Shown piece after piece: positions 52,722 to 61,362 of a stretch of DNA of 64,000 nt. Both the position numbers and the translations under genes were made by a program. Source of the stretch: Dissulfurirhabdus thermomarina (GTDB lineage Bacteria > Desulfobacterota > Dissulfuribacteria > Dissulfuribacterales > Dissulfurirhabdaceae); contig NZ_JAATWC010000008.1 in the NCBI RefSeq assembly GCF_012979235.1, forward strand, positions 1-64,000. Direction: 5' to 3'. The stretch's first letter is position 1. The number at the start of each line of letters is the position of its first letter. The notes below the pieces were generated by a model. That model did not search any database. It was not told where the DNA came from and worked only from the letters and a program-made list of their open reading frames with translations.

Positions 52722-53876
52722 GTGCCCGCGGAGGTGCGCAGCGAGTACCCGGGGGCGGTGCCCCTCCGGTACCTCGAACGGGCCGCCGGCCGGCTGCTCC
52801 GGGCGGCGGGGCTGGCCGAGGCGGAGCTGAGCGTCCTCCTTGTGGCAGATGCGGCCATGGCCGAGCTCAACGGCCGGTGGCTGGGGCGGCCGTGGACCAC
52901 CAACGTCATCTCCTTCGCCCAGGGGGAGGGCGGGGCGCCGGGGGCGGGTCTTCTCGGCGACGTGGTGCTCTGCGTGGACGCCGCCCGGAGAGAGGCGGAG
53001 GCGGGCGGCGTCGGCCTCCATCGGCGCCTCCTCGAGCTCCTCGTCCACGGCGTCGTGCATCTCCTGGGCGAGGACCACGAGGCGGGGGCCGCCGAGGCCC
53101 GCCGCATGGAGGCCCGGGAGCGGGCCCTCATGGACAGACTCGACAAGGAGGGAATCATGGCGGACCTTTGCATCAACGTGGACCACGTGGCCACGGTCCG
53201 GGAGGCGCGGCTCGCCGCCGAGCCCGACCCGGTCCAGGCCGCGGTGCTGGTGGAACTGGCCGGGGCCGACGGCGTGGTGGTGCACCTCAGGGAGGACCGG
53301 CGGCACATCAAGGACCGGGACGTCCGCGTGTTGCGGCAGATCCTGAAGACGCGGCTCACCCTGGAGATGGCGGCCACGGACGAGATGATCGCTATCGCCT
53401 CGGAGATCCGGCCCGACATCGTGACCCTGGTGCCGGAAAAGCGCCGGGAACTGACCACCGAGGGGGGGCTGGACGTGGCGGCCCACGAGGGGCACATCCG
53501 GGAGGCGGTGGCGCGGCTCCACGACGCCGGCGTACCGGTGAGCCTCTTCGTGGACCCGGAGGCCGCCCAGGTGGAGGCGGCCGGGCGCACGGGGGCCGAC
53601 TGCGTGGAGATCCACACCGGGCGCTACGCCGAGGCCCGCGGGGCCGAGGCCCGCGACCGGGAGTTCGAGGCCGTGGTGGCGGCGGCCCGGGCCGCCCGGG
53701 ACCTCGGGCTCCGGGTCCACGCCGGCCACGGCCTCGACTACCGGAACACCGCCCGGATGGCCTCGGTGAGCGAGATCGAGGAGTTCAGCATCGGCCACGC
53801 CGTGGTGGCCCGGGCCGTGCTCGTGGGCATGGAGCGGGCTGTGCGGGAGATGCTGGCCCTGGTCAAGGGATGCTGA
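52722..53876 (+). CDS. Continuous YbeY-PdxJ fused reading frame
   Basis: No stop codon separates the two parts of this 384-residue frame. Residues 1-145 are YbeY, the endonuclease/16S rRNA maturation factor, with the zinc motif HGVVHLLGEDH (His109, His113, His119) and VISFAQGEGG. Residues 146-384 are PdxJ (pyridoxine 5'-phosphate synthase), with NVDHVATVREARL, HLREDRRHIKDRDV, EMAATDEM and the VPEKRRELTTEGGLD segment. Both domains appear complete. A strong ribosome binding site AAGGAGGG and an ATG at the junction (53157) could let PdxJ also be made alone. The GTG at 52722 is the likeliest YbeY start; GTG at 52734 is an alternative. Sequencing error that removed a stop is possible. Confidence 0.75.
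   Translation: MPAEVRSEYPGAVPLRYLERAAGRLLRAAGLAEAELSVLLVADAAMAELNGRWLGRPWTTNVISFAQGEGGAPGAGLLGDVVLCVDAARREAEAGGVGLHRRLLELLVHGVVHLLGEDHEAGAAEARRMEARERALMDRLDKEGIMADLCINVDHVATVREARLAAEPDPVQAAVLVELAGADGVVVHLREDRRHIKDRDVRVLRQILKTRLTLEMAATDEMIAIASEIRPDIVTLVPEKRRELTTEGGLDVAAHEGHIREAVARLHDAGVPVSLFVDPEAAQVEAAGRTGADCVEIHTGRYAEARGAEARDREFEAVVAAARAARDLGLRVHAGHGLDYRNTARMASVSEIEEFSIGHAVVARAVLVGMERAVREMLALVKGC
53145..53152 (+). promoter_or_regulatory. pdxJ: Internal ribosome binding site at the YbeY-PdxJ junction
   Basis: AAGGAGGG lies four bases before the ATG at 53157, inside the continuous reading frame. It is a near-consensus site and supports separate initiation of a 239-residue PdxJ. Confidence 0.7.
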
Positions 53877-53949
53877 TGGCGCCGCCCCGCCCCCGGGCCG
53901 TCCCCCGCGGCGCCGGACGCCCGGCGCGGGCCGCCGGAAGGAGGCGGGC

Positions 53950-54369
53950 GTGATCGTCGGCCTCGGGGTGGACATCGTGGAGATCGACCGGATCGCGCGG
54001 GCCGTGGACCGGTGGGGGGAGCGGTTTCTCGGGCGGGTCTTCACGCCGGAGGAGCGGGCCTACTGCCGCCGGTCCCGGCGTCCCGCCGAGAACCTCGCCC
54101 TGCGCTTCGCCGCCAAGGAGGCCTGTTCCAAGGCCCTCGGGACGGGGATGCGGGCCGGGGTGGCCTGGCGGCAGATCTCGGTGCGCCACGAGCCCTCCGG
54201 CCGGCCCGTCCTCGGGCTCACCGGGGCGGCCCTGGACCGCGCCCGCCGGCTCGGCGCCACCGCCTGGCACGTCAGCCTCTCCCACGAGCGGGCCTTCGGC
54301 GTGGCCGTGGTGGTCCTGGAAGGCCGCGCGGCGGTTGACAACGATCCGGGGCGGTTGCTAAATTCGTGA
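53950..54369 (+). CDS. acpS: Holo-acyl-carrier-protein synthase AcpS
   Basis: The 139-residue enzyme starts at a GTG as VIVGLGVDIVEIDRIARA, with the magnesium Asp in GVDIVEI. It shows FTPEERAYC and RFAAKEACSKALGTGM, with the catalytic Lys-Glu, and ends with AWHVSLSHERAFGVAVVV. It transfers the phosphopantetheine of CoA to apo-ACP. A GGAAGGAGG site precedes the start. The 3' end overlaps a likely promoter for the next gene. It follows pdxJ by 73 bases and is in the usual pdxJ-acpS order of Proteobacteria. Confidence 0.93.
   Translation: MIVGLGVDIVEIDRIARAVDRWGERFLGRVFTPEERAYCRRSRRPAENLALRFAAKEACSKALGTGMRAGVAWRQISVRHEPSGRPVLGLTGAALDRARRLGATAWHVSLSHERAFGVAVVVLEGRAAVDNDPGRLLNS
54335..54364 (+). 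promoter_or_regulatory. Sigma70-type promoter for ppsA inside the acpS end
   Basis: A perfect TTGACA (54335-54340) and TAAATT (54359-54364) are 18 bases apart and lie within the last codons of acpS. Transcription from about 54371 would give a leader of nearly 140 bases before ppsA. Confidence 0.5.
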
Positions 54370-54508
54370 GCCTGAATAGCCATTCATTCACCACGCCTTT
54401 TTTGGCCTTTCACCCCGGGCGGTGCGCCTGCCGCCGATGGTCGGGTCGTGCCGGCGGAGGGGCCGAGGTCTGGCATCCAAACCGGAGCAGGAGGGAGGAG
54501 CCTTCGAC

Positions 54509-56989
54509 ATGAGCCGGAAACCATTCATCTTGTGGTTCGAGGAGATCGGGATCAAGGACGTGCCGCTCGTCGGGGGGAAGAACGCTTCCCTGGGCGAGAT
54601 GTACCGGCACCTCACCTCCAAGGGGGTCCAGGTCCCGAACGGCTTCGCCATCACGGCCGAGGCCTACATCCACCTCCTGAAGGACGCCGGTATCGAGGGT
54701 GCCATCCGAAAGGCCCTGGAGGGGCTCGACACCCACAACATGAAGAACCTCCAGGCCCGCGGCAAGAAGGTCCGGGACATCATCCTGAAGGCCCCCTTCC
54801 CCGAGGACCTCGAGAAGGAGATCGTCGCCGCCTACCGCCGGATGGAGAAGATCTACGGCCCGGACGTGGACGTGGCCGTCCGCTCCTCCGCCACCGCCGA
54901 GGACCTTCCCGACGCCTCCTTCGCGGGCCAGCAGGAGACCTATCTCAACATCCGCGGGCCCGAGATGCTCCTCGACGCCTGCCACCGGTGCTTCGCCAGC
55001 CTCTTCACCGATCGCGCCATCTCCTACCGCCACGACAAGGGCTTCGGCCACTTCGACGTCTACCTCTCCATCGCCGTCCAGAAGATGGTCCGGAGCGACA
55101 GCGCCAGCTCCGGCGTCATGTTCACCATGGACACCGAGAGCGGCTTCGACAAGGTGGTCTACATCACCGGCGCATGGGGCCTCGGCGAGAACGTGGTCCA
55201 GGGCGCGGTGAACCCGGACGAGTTCTACGTCTTCAAGCCCACCCTCGAGACGGGCCACCGGCCGGTGGTGAGCAAGCGGCTCGGGCTCAAGCAGAAGAAG
55301 ATGGTCTACACCAAGAACCCGAGGAGGCCGGTCACCAACAAGGTCACCACCCAGGCCGAGCGGAACCGGTTCGTCCTCTCCGACGACGAGCTCATCACCC
55401 TGGCCAAGTGGGCCTGCATCATCGAGCGCCACTACGGCAAGGCCATGGACATCGAGTGGGCCAAGGACGGCGACGGGAAGAAGGTCGGCACCGGCGGCCT
55501 CTTCATCGTCCAGGCCCGCCCCGAGACGGTTCATTCCCAGCGCGACACCTCCTTCTACGAGACCTACGTCCTCAAGGAGAGCGGGAAGGTGCTGGCCACC
55601 GGGAAGGCCGTGGGTAGCAAGATCGGCCAGGGAAGGGCCAACGTCATCAAGAGCGTCAGCGACATCAGCAAGTTCAAGAAGGGCGAGGTCCTGGTCACCG
55701 ACATGACGGACCCCGACTGGGAGCCCATCATGAAGGTGGCCTCGGCCATCGTCACCAACCGCGGCGGCCGGACCTGCCACGCGGCCATCGTCTCGCGGGA
55801 GCTGGGCATCCCCTGCGTGGTGGGCACCGAGAACGGGACCGAGGCCATCCGCCACGGGCAGAAGGTCACCGTCTCGTGCGCCGAGGGGGAAGAGGGCCGG
55901 GTCTACGAGGGCCTCCTCAAGTTCGAGGTCCAGCGGTTGGATCTCCGCGAGGTGCCCAAGACCCGGACCAAGATCATGATGAACGTCGGGATCCCGGAGC
56001 AGGCCTTCTCCCAGGGGCAGATCCCCAACGACGGGGTGGGCCTGGCCCGGCTGGAGTTCATCATCAACTCCCACATCGGCATCCATCCGCTCGCCCTCCT
56101 CGACTTCAAGAACCTCAAGCGCAAGGCCCGCAACGACGCGGCGGTCCGCGAGGTGGTCCAGGCCATCGAGGAACGGACCCTGGCCTACAAGGACAAGTCG
56201 GCCTTCTTCGTGGACACCCTCGCCCAGGGGGTCGCCCGGATCGCCGCCGGTTTCTGGCCCAACGACGTGATCGTCCGCCTCTCGGACTTCAAGAGCAACG
56301 AGTACGCCAACCTCATCGGCGGCGCCCTCTACGAGCCGGAGGAACACAACCCCATGATCGGCTGGCGTGGGGCCTCCCGGTACTACGCCCCGGCCTTCGA
56401 GCCCGCCTTCGCCCTGGAGTGCCAGGCGCTGCGCAAGGTCCGCGACGAGATGGGGCTCACCAACGTGAAGGTCATGATCCCCTTCTGCCGCACGGTGGAG
56501 GAGGGGAAGAAGGTCATCGGCGTCATGAAGAAGCACGGCCTCGTCCAGGGTGACAACGGCCTCGAGGTCTACGTGATGTGCGAGATCCCGAGCAACGTCG
56601 TCCTGGCCGACCAGTTCGCGGAGGTCTTCGACGGCTTCTCCATCGGCTCCAACGACCTCACCCAGCTCACCCTGGGCCTCGACCGCGACTCGGAACTCGT
56701 CGCCCACATCTACGACGAGCGCAACGAGGCGGTCAAGCGCCTCGTGCGCCAGGTCATCGACACGGCCAAGAAGAAGCGGCGCAAGATCGGTATCTGCGGC
56801 CAGGCCCCCAGCGACTTCCCCGACTTCGCCGCCTTCCTGGTGGAGTGCGGGATCGACTCCATGAGCCTCACCCCGGACACGGCGGTGAGGACCCGCCTCA
56901 TGGTGGCCGAGAAGGAGCGGGAACTCGCGGGGGGAAAGAAGGGCTGCAAGCCCGGGGCGAAGCGGGGAGGCTGCCGGCGGCGGAAGTAG
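54509..56989 (+). CDS. ppsA: Phosphoenolpyruvate synthase
   Basis: The 826-residue enzyme has an N-terminal ATP-binding domain (VGGKNASLGEMYRHL, VRSSATAEDLPDASFAGQQ) and the swivelling phosphohistidine domain with GGRTCHAAIVSRELGIPCVV (His in TCHAA). The C-terminal PEP/pyruvate barrel has MCEIPSNV, FSIGSNDLTQLTLGLDRDS and GICGQAPSDFP. It makes PEP from pyruvate and ATP, essential for sugar synthesis in an autotroph or an organism living on C1 to C3 compounds. The last 20 residues are Lys/Arg-rich with two Cys, which is unusual. GAGGGAGGAG before the ATG sets the start. Confidence 0.95.
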   Translation: MSRKPFILWFEEIGIKDVPLVGGKNASLGEMYRHLTSKGVQVPNGFAITAEAYIHLLKDAGIEGAIRKALEGLDTHNMKNLQARGKKVRDIILKAPFPEDLEKEIVAAYRRMEKIYGPDVDVAVRSSATAEDLPDASFAGQQETYLNIRGPEMLLDACHRCFASLFTDRAISYRHDKGFGHFDVYLSIAVQKMVRSDSASSGVMFTMDTESGFDKVVYITGAWGLGENVVQGAVNPDEFYVFKPTLETGHRPVVSKRLGLKQKKMVYTKNPRRPVTNKVTTQAERNRFVLSDDELITLAKWACIIERHYGKAMDIEWAKDGDGKKVGTGGLFIVQARPETVHSQRDTSFYETYVLKESGKVLATGKAVGSKIGQGRANVIKSVSDISKFKKGEVLVTDMTDPDWEPIMKVASAIVTNRGGRTCHAAIVSRELGIPCVVGTENGTEAIRHGQKVTVSCAEGEEGRVYEGLLKFEVQRLDLREVPKTRTKIMMNVGIPEQAFSQGQIPNDGVGLARLEFIINSHIGIHPLALLDFKNLKRKARNDAAVREVVQAIEERTLAYKDKSAFFVDTLAQGVARIAAGFWPNDVIVRLSDFKSNEYANLIGGALYEPEEHNPMIGWRGASRYYAPAFEPAFALECQALRKVRDEMGLTNVKVMIPFCRTVEEGKKVIGVMKKHGLVQGDNGLEVYVMCEIPSNVVLADQFAEVFDGFSIGSNDLTQLTLGLDRDSELVAHIYDERNEAVKRLVRQVIDTAKKKRRKIGICGQAPSDFPDFAAFLVECGIDSMSLTPDTAVRTRLMVAEKERELAGGKKGCKPGAKRGGCRRRK

Positions 56990-57017
56990 CCGCGTTCCCC
57001 GGAGGAAGAACGAAGAG

Positions 57018-57051
57018 CGGCGGCGGGCCCTTCCGGGCCCGCCGCCGTTTT
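57018..57051 (+). terminator. Rho-independent terminator after ppsA
   Basis: Perfect arms CGGCGGCGGGCCC and GGGCCCGCCGCCG with a TTCC loop are followed by TTTT. The stem is very strong, and the T run is short. Confidence 0.82.
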
Positions 57052-57109
57052 CTGCCCCGTCTGCAGCTCCCCGCCGGCCCCGGCGGAAAGCGGTTTCCCC
57101 TTCTGCTGC

Positions 57110-58261
57110 TTACAGCCCGGCCTGGTCCCGGAGCTTTTCCACCATGTCGAGGCGTTCCCAGGTGAACTCCGGCTCCGTCCGGCCGAAGTGGCCGTAGGCG
57201 GCCGTCTTCTTGAAGATGGGCCGGCGCAGATCCAGGTACTCGATGATGTCCTTGGGCTTGAAGCTGAAGTTGTCCTCGATGATCTGGACGATCCGGTCCT
57301 GGGGGATGGCCTCCGTCCCGAAGGTGCGGACGTTGATGGACAGGGGCCGGGGCACCCCGATGGCGTAGGCCACCTGCACCTCGCATTCGCGGGCGAGGCC
57401 CGCAGCCACGAGGTTCTTGGCCACGTAGCGGGCCATGTAGGAGGGGGCGCGGTCCACCTTGGTGGGGTCCTTGCCGGAGAAGGCGCCGCCGCCGTGGTGG
57501 CCGCGGCCGCCGTAGGTGTCCACGATGATCTTGCGGCCCGTCATGCCGCAGTCGCCGAGGGGGCCCCCCACGACGAACCGGCCGGTGCTGTTGACGAAGA
57601 ACTCCGTCTCCGCCAGGTGCTCCGGGTCCACGACCTTCTTGACCACCTCCTCGATGACCGCCTCCTTGACCTCCTTTTCCGAGACCGTGGGTTCGTGCTG
57701 GGCGGCCACCACGATGGAGTGGGCGGCCACCGGCCGGCTGTCCAGGTACCGGATGGTAACCTGGGTCTTGCCGTCCGGTCGGAGGAAGGGGAGGACACCG
57801 GTCTTGCGGACCTCGGCCAGGCGCCGGGCCAGCCGGTGGGCGTACCAGATGGGCATGGGCATGAAGTCGGGGGTTTCGTCGCAGGCGTAGCCGAACATGA
57901 GCCCCTGGTCGCCGGCCCCGATGTCGCCGTTGCGGTCCACGCCCATGGCGATGTCGGGCGACTGCTTGTCCAGGCTGACGAGGACGGCGCAGGTCTCCCA
58001 GTCGAAGCCCATGGAGGAGTCGGTGTAGCCGATCTCCTTGATGGTGCCCCGGACCACCTTGGGCATGTCCACGTAACAGTCGGTGGTGATCTCGCCGGCG
58101 ATGACGGCCATCCCGGTGGTCACGAGGGTCTCGCAGGCCACGCGGGCGTTCTTGTCCTGGGCGAGGATGGCGTCCAGGATGGCGTCGGAGATCTGGTCGG
58201 CCACCTTGTCCGGGTGGCCCTCCGTGACCGACTCGGACGTGAAGAGGAAGTTGGGCATCAT
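57110..58261 (-). CDS. metK: S-adenosylmethionine synthetase
   Basis: The 383-residue enzyme has all family motifs: [20 protein letters not shown] near the start, [12 protein letters not shown] as the ATP-binding loop, [20 protein letters not shown] as the P-loop-like segment, and [11 protein letters not shown] between them. It forms SAM from methionine and ATP as a tetramer in the cytoplasm. I could not find a SAM- or SAH-type riboswitch in the 150 bases upstream. Two tRNA-Ser genes are just upstream on the same strand. Confidence 0.97.
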   Translation of the reverse strand: MMPNFLFTSESVTEGHPDKVADQISDAILDAILAQDKNARVACETLVTTGMAVIAGEITTDCYVDMPKVVRGTIKEIGYTDSSMGFDWETCAVLVSLDKQSPDIAMGVDRNGDIGAGDQGLMFGYACDETPDFMPMPIWYAHRLARRLAEVRKTGVLPFLRPDGKTQVTIRYLDSRPVAAHSIVVAAQHEPTVSEKEVKEAVIEEVVKKVVDPEHLAETEFFVNSTGRFVVGGPLGDCGMTGRKIIVDTYGGRGHHGGGAFSGKDPTKVDRAPSYMARYVAKNLVAAGLARECEVQVAYAIGVPRPLSINVRTFGTEAIPQDRIVQIIEDNFSFKPKDIIEYLDLRRPIFKKTAAYGHFGRTEPEFTWERLDMVEKLRDQAGL

Positions 58262-58415
58262 GTCGTGACGGGCTCCTTTGGGGAAAAGAGATGTGCCCCG
58301 GCCTGTGGGCCGGCCGGGCCGCCTCGCATCGCAAAAGGCCGGGCGCCGCGAACGGCCGCCCCGGCCCGGCGTCCGGGAAGAGTCGAGGCTTCCCTGGGTC
58401 TCCCGCGGCTATGTA

Positions 58416-58507
<92 letters not shown>

Positions 58508-58524
58508 GTCCCGTTCGATGTCTG

Positions 58525-58612
58525 TGGCGGAGGGAGTAGGATTCGAACCCACGGTGCCTTGCGGCACAGCGGTTTTCAAGACCGCCGCCTTAGACCACTC
58601 GGCCATCCCTCC
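58525..58612 (-). tRNA. tRNA-Ser (UGA)
   Basis: The minus-strand acceptor GGAGGGA pairs with TCCCTCC, the discriminator is G, and CCA is encoded. The anticodon loop CTTGAAA gives UGA for UCA/UCG codons. It has the long variable arm of serine tRNA and lies 17 bases from the GCU tRNA, so both are likely on one transcript. Confidence 0.94.
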
Positions 58613-58697
58613 GCACGGGCCGCCCGGGCGGCGCCGAGTACTGAAACTACCTTGAGCGGGTTCCGCCTGTCAAGGTGGGCGTCCGCGCGGTCCCGCC

Positions 58698-59435
58698 CTA
58701 TTTCAGCTGGGATCGGAGTGCCTCCCGCTGCATCACCCCGGCGTGGAAGCGCCCGTCCAGGAAGATGTAGGTCGGCGTCCCGGTGATGCCCTTTTCCCGG
58801 AGGAATCCGATGGTCGCCTCCACCTTCTGCTTCCCGCCGGGGCACTGGTTGTCGGAGCGGTAGCCCTTTTCCAGGCCCTCGAGGCCCTTCTTGTCGCACA
58901 GGATGGAGACGGCCTGCTCCTTGGCTCCCTTGTGGAAGGAGAGCGGGAAGAAGAGCACCCGGACCTCCACCTCGCCCGCCGCCGCCATCTCCTTCAGGAT
59001 GGCCTCGGCCCGCTTGCAGTAGGGGCACTGGGGGTCGGTGACCAGGTAGAGGGCCGGGGCGCCGGCCTTCCCGAAGCGGAAGCCCACGAGTTCCTCGAGG
59101 CGCTTCATCTCGCCGGGGCCGAAGCGGTTGAGGTCATTCACGGCGGTCCGGGTGAGGTTCTCCCCGGTGGCGGTGTCGTAGATCTGGCCCGAGATGAGGT
59201 GCCGGCCGGCGCTGTCGATGTAGAGGACCCGCTTGGCGCCGTTCAGGCTCACCCGGAGCTCGCAGAGGCCCTCCACGGGACCGGCGGTGATGGAGAGGAG
59301 GGTCATGGGACGATTGAAGGCCTTCTGGAGGCTGTCTCGGACCGCGGCCGGCTGCGGGCAGAGGGTCTCGGCGGCGGCCGGGGCCGCGATGCAGCAGGCG
59401 GCCAGGGCGAGGACGGCGAGGCGGTGGAGTTTCAT
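58698..59435 (-). CDS. DsbC-like periplasmic disulfide isomerase
   Basis: The 245-residue precursor has a signal peptide (about residues 1-23, cut after AAAAE). It has a thioredoxin-like domain with the active site DPQCPYCKRAE near residue 135 and a cis-Pro in TGTPTYIFLDG, as in DsbC/G. The N-terminal part is like the DsbC dimerisation region. Two more Cys (ILCDKK and NQCPGG) may form a structural disulfide. AAGGAGG sits before the ATG at 59435; a longer start at 59468 is possible. It should repair or isomerise disulfides in secreted proteins, such as the c-type cytochromes. Confidence 0.88.
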   Translation of the reverse strand: MKLHRLAVLALAACCIAAPAAAETLCPQPAAVRDSLQKAFNRPMTLLSITAGPVEGLCELRVSLNGAKRVLYIDSAGRHLISGQIYDTATGENLTRTAVNDLNRFGPGEMKRLEELVGFRFGKAGAPALYLVTDPQCPYCKRAEAILKEMAAAGEVEVRVLFFPLSFHKGAKEQAVSILCDKKGLEGLEKGYRSDNQCPGGKQKVEATIGFLREKGITGTPTYIFLDGRFHAGVMQREALRSQLK

Positions 59436-59492
59436 GGGGTGTCCCTCCTTTTTTGGGGGTGGTGTCACCGCGCCGGCGGGCGGCCGCCGGGA

Positions 59493-61232
59493 CTAGTCCC
59501 CGGCGGTGCCCTCGGGCCACCAGGCGGGGCCGAGGCGGCGGGCCACGTTCAGGGCGCCGGGGAGGACCAGGGTGTTGTCGATGCCGATGGTCACGAGGAA
59601 CCGCTGGATCTCGTAGGACCGGGTGCCGGCGTTGCAGACCAGGATGAGGCGCCGGTCGCGGGGGACCTCGTCGCGGCGGGGCCGGACCTCGTCGTAGGGG
59701 ATGTTCATCCACCGGTCCGGGAACCGCTTCAGGAAGGGCTCGGCCTCCCGGGGATGGCGGAGATCCAGGACGAGCCACTCGGGGTGCCGGGCGGGATCGT
59801 CCATCCAGTCGAGGAATTCCGCCATCTCCACCGTGGCGATGCGGCCGGAGACCACGTTGTCGAGGATGTTGGCCGCGGTGTTCAGGACGTCCACCGCCGT
59901 GGAGAAGGGCGGCGCGTAGGCCAGCTCCATGGTACCGAAGTCGTCCACCGTGGGCCGGCGGGGGAGGAGCGCCGCCGCGGCGTCGATCCGGGCCATGAGC
60001 CCGTCGCCCATGGCCCCGACGCCCTGGACGCCCAGGACCCGCCGGCTGCGCCGGTCGGCCACCATCTGGAGGAACATGAGGGCCTGGGTGGGGAAGAAGT
60101 GGGCCCGGTCGGACATGACCGCCATACCCTCGGCGGCGTCGAAGCCCTCGGCCCGGGCCACCTCCGTGCTGAGGCCCGTGGCCCCCACGCAGATGTCGAA
60201 GACCTTCATGATGAAGGTCCCCACCACGCCGTCGAAGGTGCTGGGGATCCCGGCCAGGTTGTCCGCCACCACCCGTCCCTGCCGGTTGGCCACGGAGCCC
60301 AGGGGGGCGTAGGCCTTCTTGCCGGTGACGAGGTGCAGGGTCTCCACGCAGTCGCCGGCGGCGTAGATGTCGGGGTCCGAGGTCTGCATCCGGCGGTTGA
60401 CCACGATGGCCCCCATGGGCGAACAGAGGAGCCCCGCCTCCCGGGCGAGTTCCCCTCGGGGCCGAACCCCCGCCGACATGATGACGAGGTCGGCCTCGAG
60501 GGTGCGGTTCGGGGTCACCACGCGGCGGACGCGGCCGCCGTCGCCCTCGATGCGCTGGGCGCCCTCGCCGGTGAAGACCTGGACGCCGTGCTCGCGCAGG
60601 TGGTGCTCCACCATGCGGGCCAGGGTCCGGTCCACCAGGCGCGGCAGCACCTGGGGCATGAACTCGATGATGGTGGTCTCGACGCCCCAGAGGTCGGTGA
60701 GGGCCTCGGCCATCTCGATGCCGATGGCGCCGCCGCCGATGACCACCGCCTTCTCCACCTGGCCCCTGGCGATGCGCTCCTTGATGGCGATGGCCTTGTG
60801 GAGGCTGCTGATGGTGAAGACGCCGTCCAGGTCACGCCCCTCCACGGGGAGCACATTGGGCCGGCTGCCCGTGGCGAGCACCAGCTTGTCGTAGGGGAGG
60901 ACGCCGGTCTCCCCGGTCTGGACGTCCTGGATATGGACCTGCTTCTCCTTCCGGTCGACGGCGGTGACGCGGGTCAGGATGCGGACGTCGTCGATGCCCT
61001 TGGCGTCCCGGAAGAACCGGGCGTCGCGGAGCACGTGGAAGCTGGTCTCGCGGAGTTCCTTCTCGTCGGTGACGTCGCCGGAGACGTAGTAGGGGATGCC
61101 GCACCCCCCGTAGGAGATGAGGTCGTCCTGGTCGATGAGGGTGATGTGGGCGTCGGGGAGCAGGCGCCGGGCCCGGCAGGCGACCTTGGGGCCGGCGGCG
61201 ACGGCGCCCACGACGACGATGCGCTGGGGCAT
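59493..61232 (-). CDS. CoA-disulfide/persulfide reductase with C-terminal rhodanese domain
   Basis: The 579-residue flavoprotein has an FAD site near its start (VVVGAVAAGPK), the active-site Cys44 in SYGGCGIPYYVSG, a second dinucleotide site GGGAIGIEMAEAL and the FAD end in DIYAAGDCVE. After about residue 470 a rhodanese domain follows with Cys533 in LVCNAGTRSYE. The arrangement is that of CoADR-Rhodanese/Npsr proteins, which reduce persulfides or polysulfide with NADH. Both catalytic Cys are present. It fits sulfur or thiosulfate disproportionation, but the direction and substrate are inference. ATG at 61232. Confidence 0.9.
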   Translation of the reverse strand: MPQRIVVVGAVAAGPKVACRARRLLPDAHITLIDQDDLISYGGCGIPYYVSGDVTDEKELRETSFHVLRDARFFRDAKGIDDVRILTRVTAVDRKEKQVHIQDVQTGETGVLPYDKLVLATGSRPNVLPVEGRDLDGVFTISSLHKAIAIKERIARGQVEKAVVIGGGAIGIEMAEALTDLWGVETTIIEFMPQVLPRLVDRTLARMVEHHLREHGVQVFTGEGAQRIEGDGGRVRRVVTPNRTLEADLVIMSAGVRPRGELAREAGLLCSPMGAIVVNRRMQTSDPDIYAAGDCVETLHLVTGKKAYAPLGSVANRQGRVVADNLAGIPSTFDGVVGTFIMKVFDICVGATGLSTEVARAEGFDAAEGMAVMSDRAHFFPTQALMFLQMVADRRSRRVLGVQGVGAMGDGLMARIDAAAALLPRRPTVDDFGTMELAYAPPFSTAVDVLNTAANILDNVVSGRIATVEMAEFLDWMDDPARHPEWLVLDLRHPREAEPFLKRFPDRWMNIPYDEVRPRRDEVPRDRRLILVCNAGTRSYEIQRFLVTIGIDNTLVLPGALNVARRLGPAWWPEGTAGD

Positions 61233-61362
61233 GGAACGGACTCCTTTCTCGCAGCTGCCTGCGGTGTCACGTGGGTCGGGGCCCGGCGGCGGGCCGGGGC
61301 GTAGGTTAGCACAAGGGGCGGGGGGTGAAAAGGCCGTGCGCCGCGGCGAGGGGGCGGCGGCG

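Noticed and set aside
58262-58415. SAM or SAH riboswitch before metK
   Set aside because: I looked for the conserved cores and did not find them; only GC-rich spacer sequence is present.
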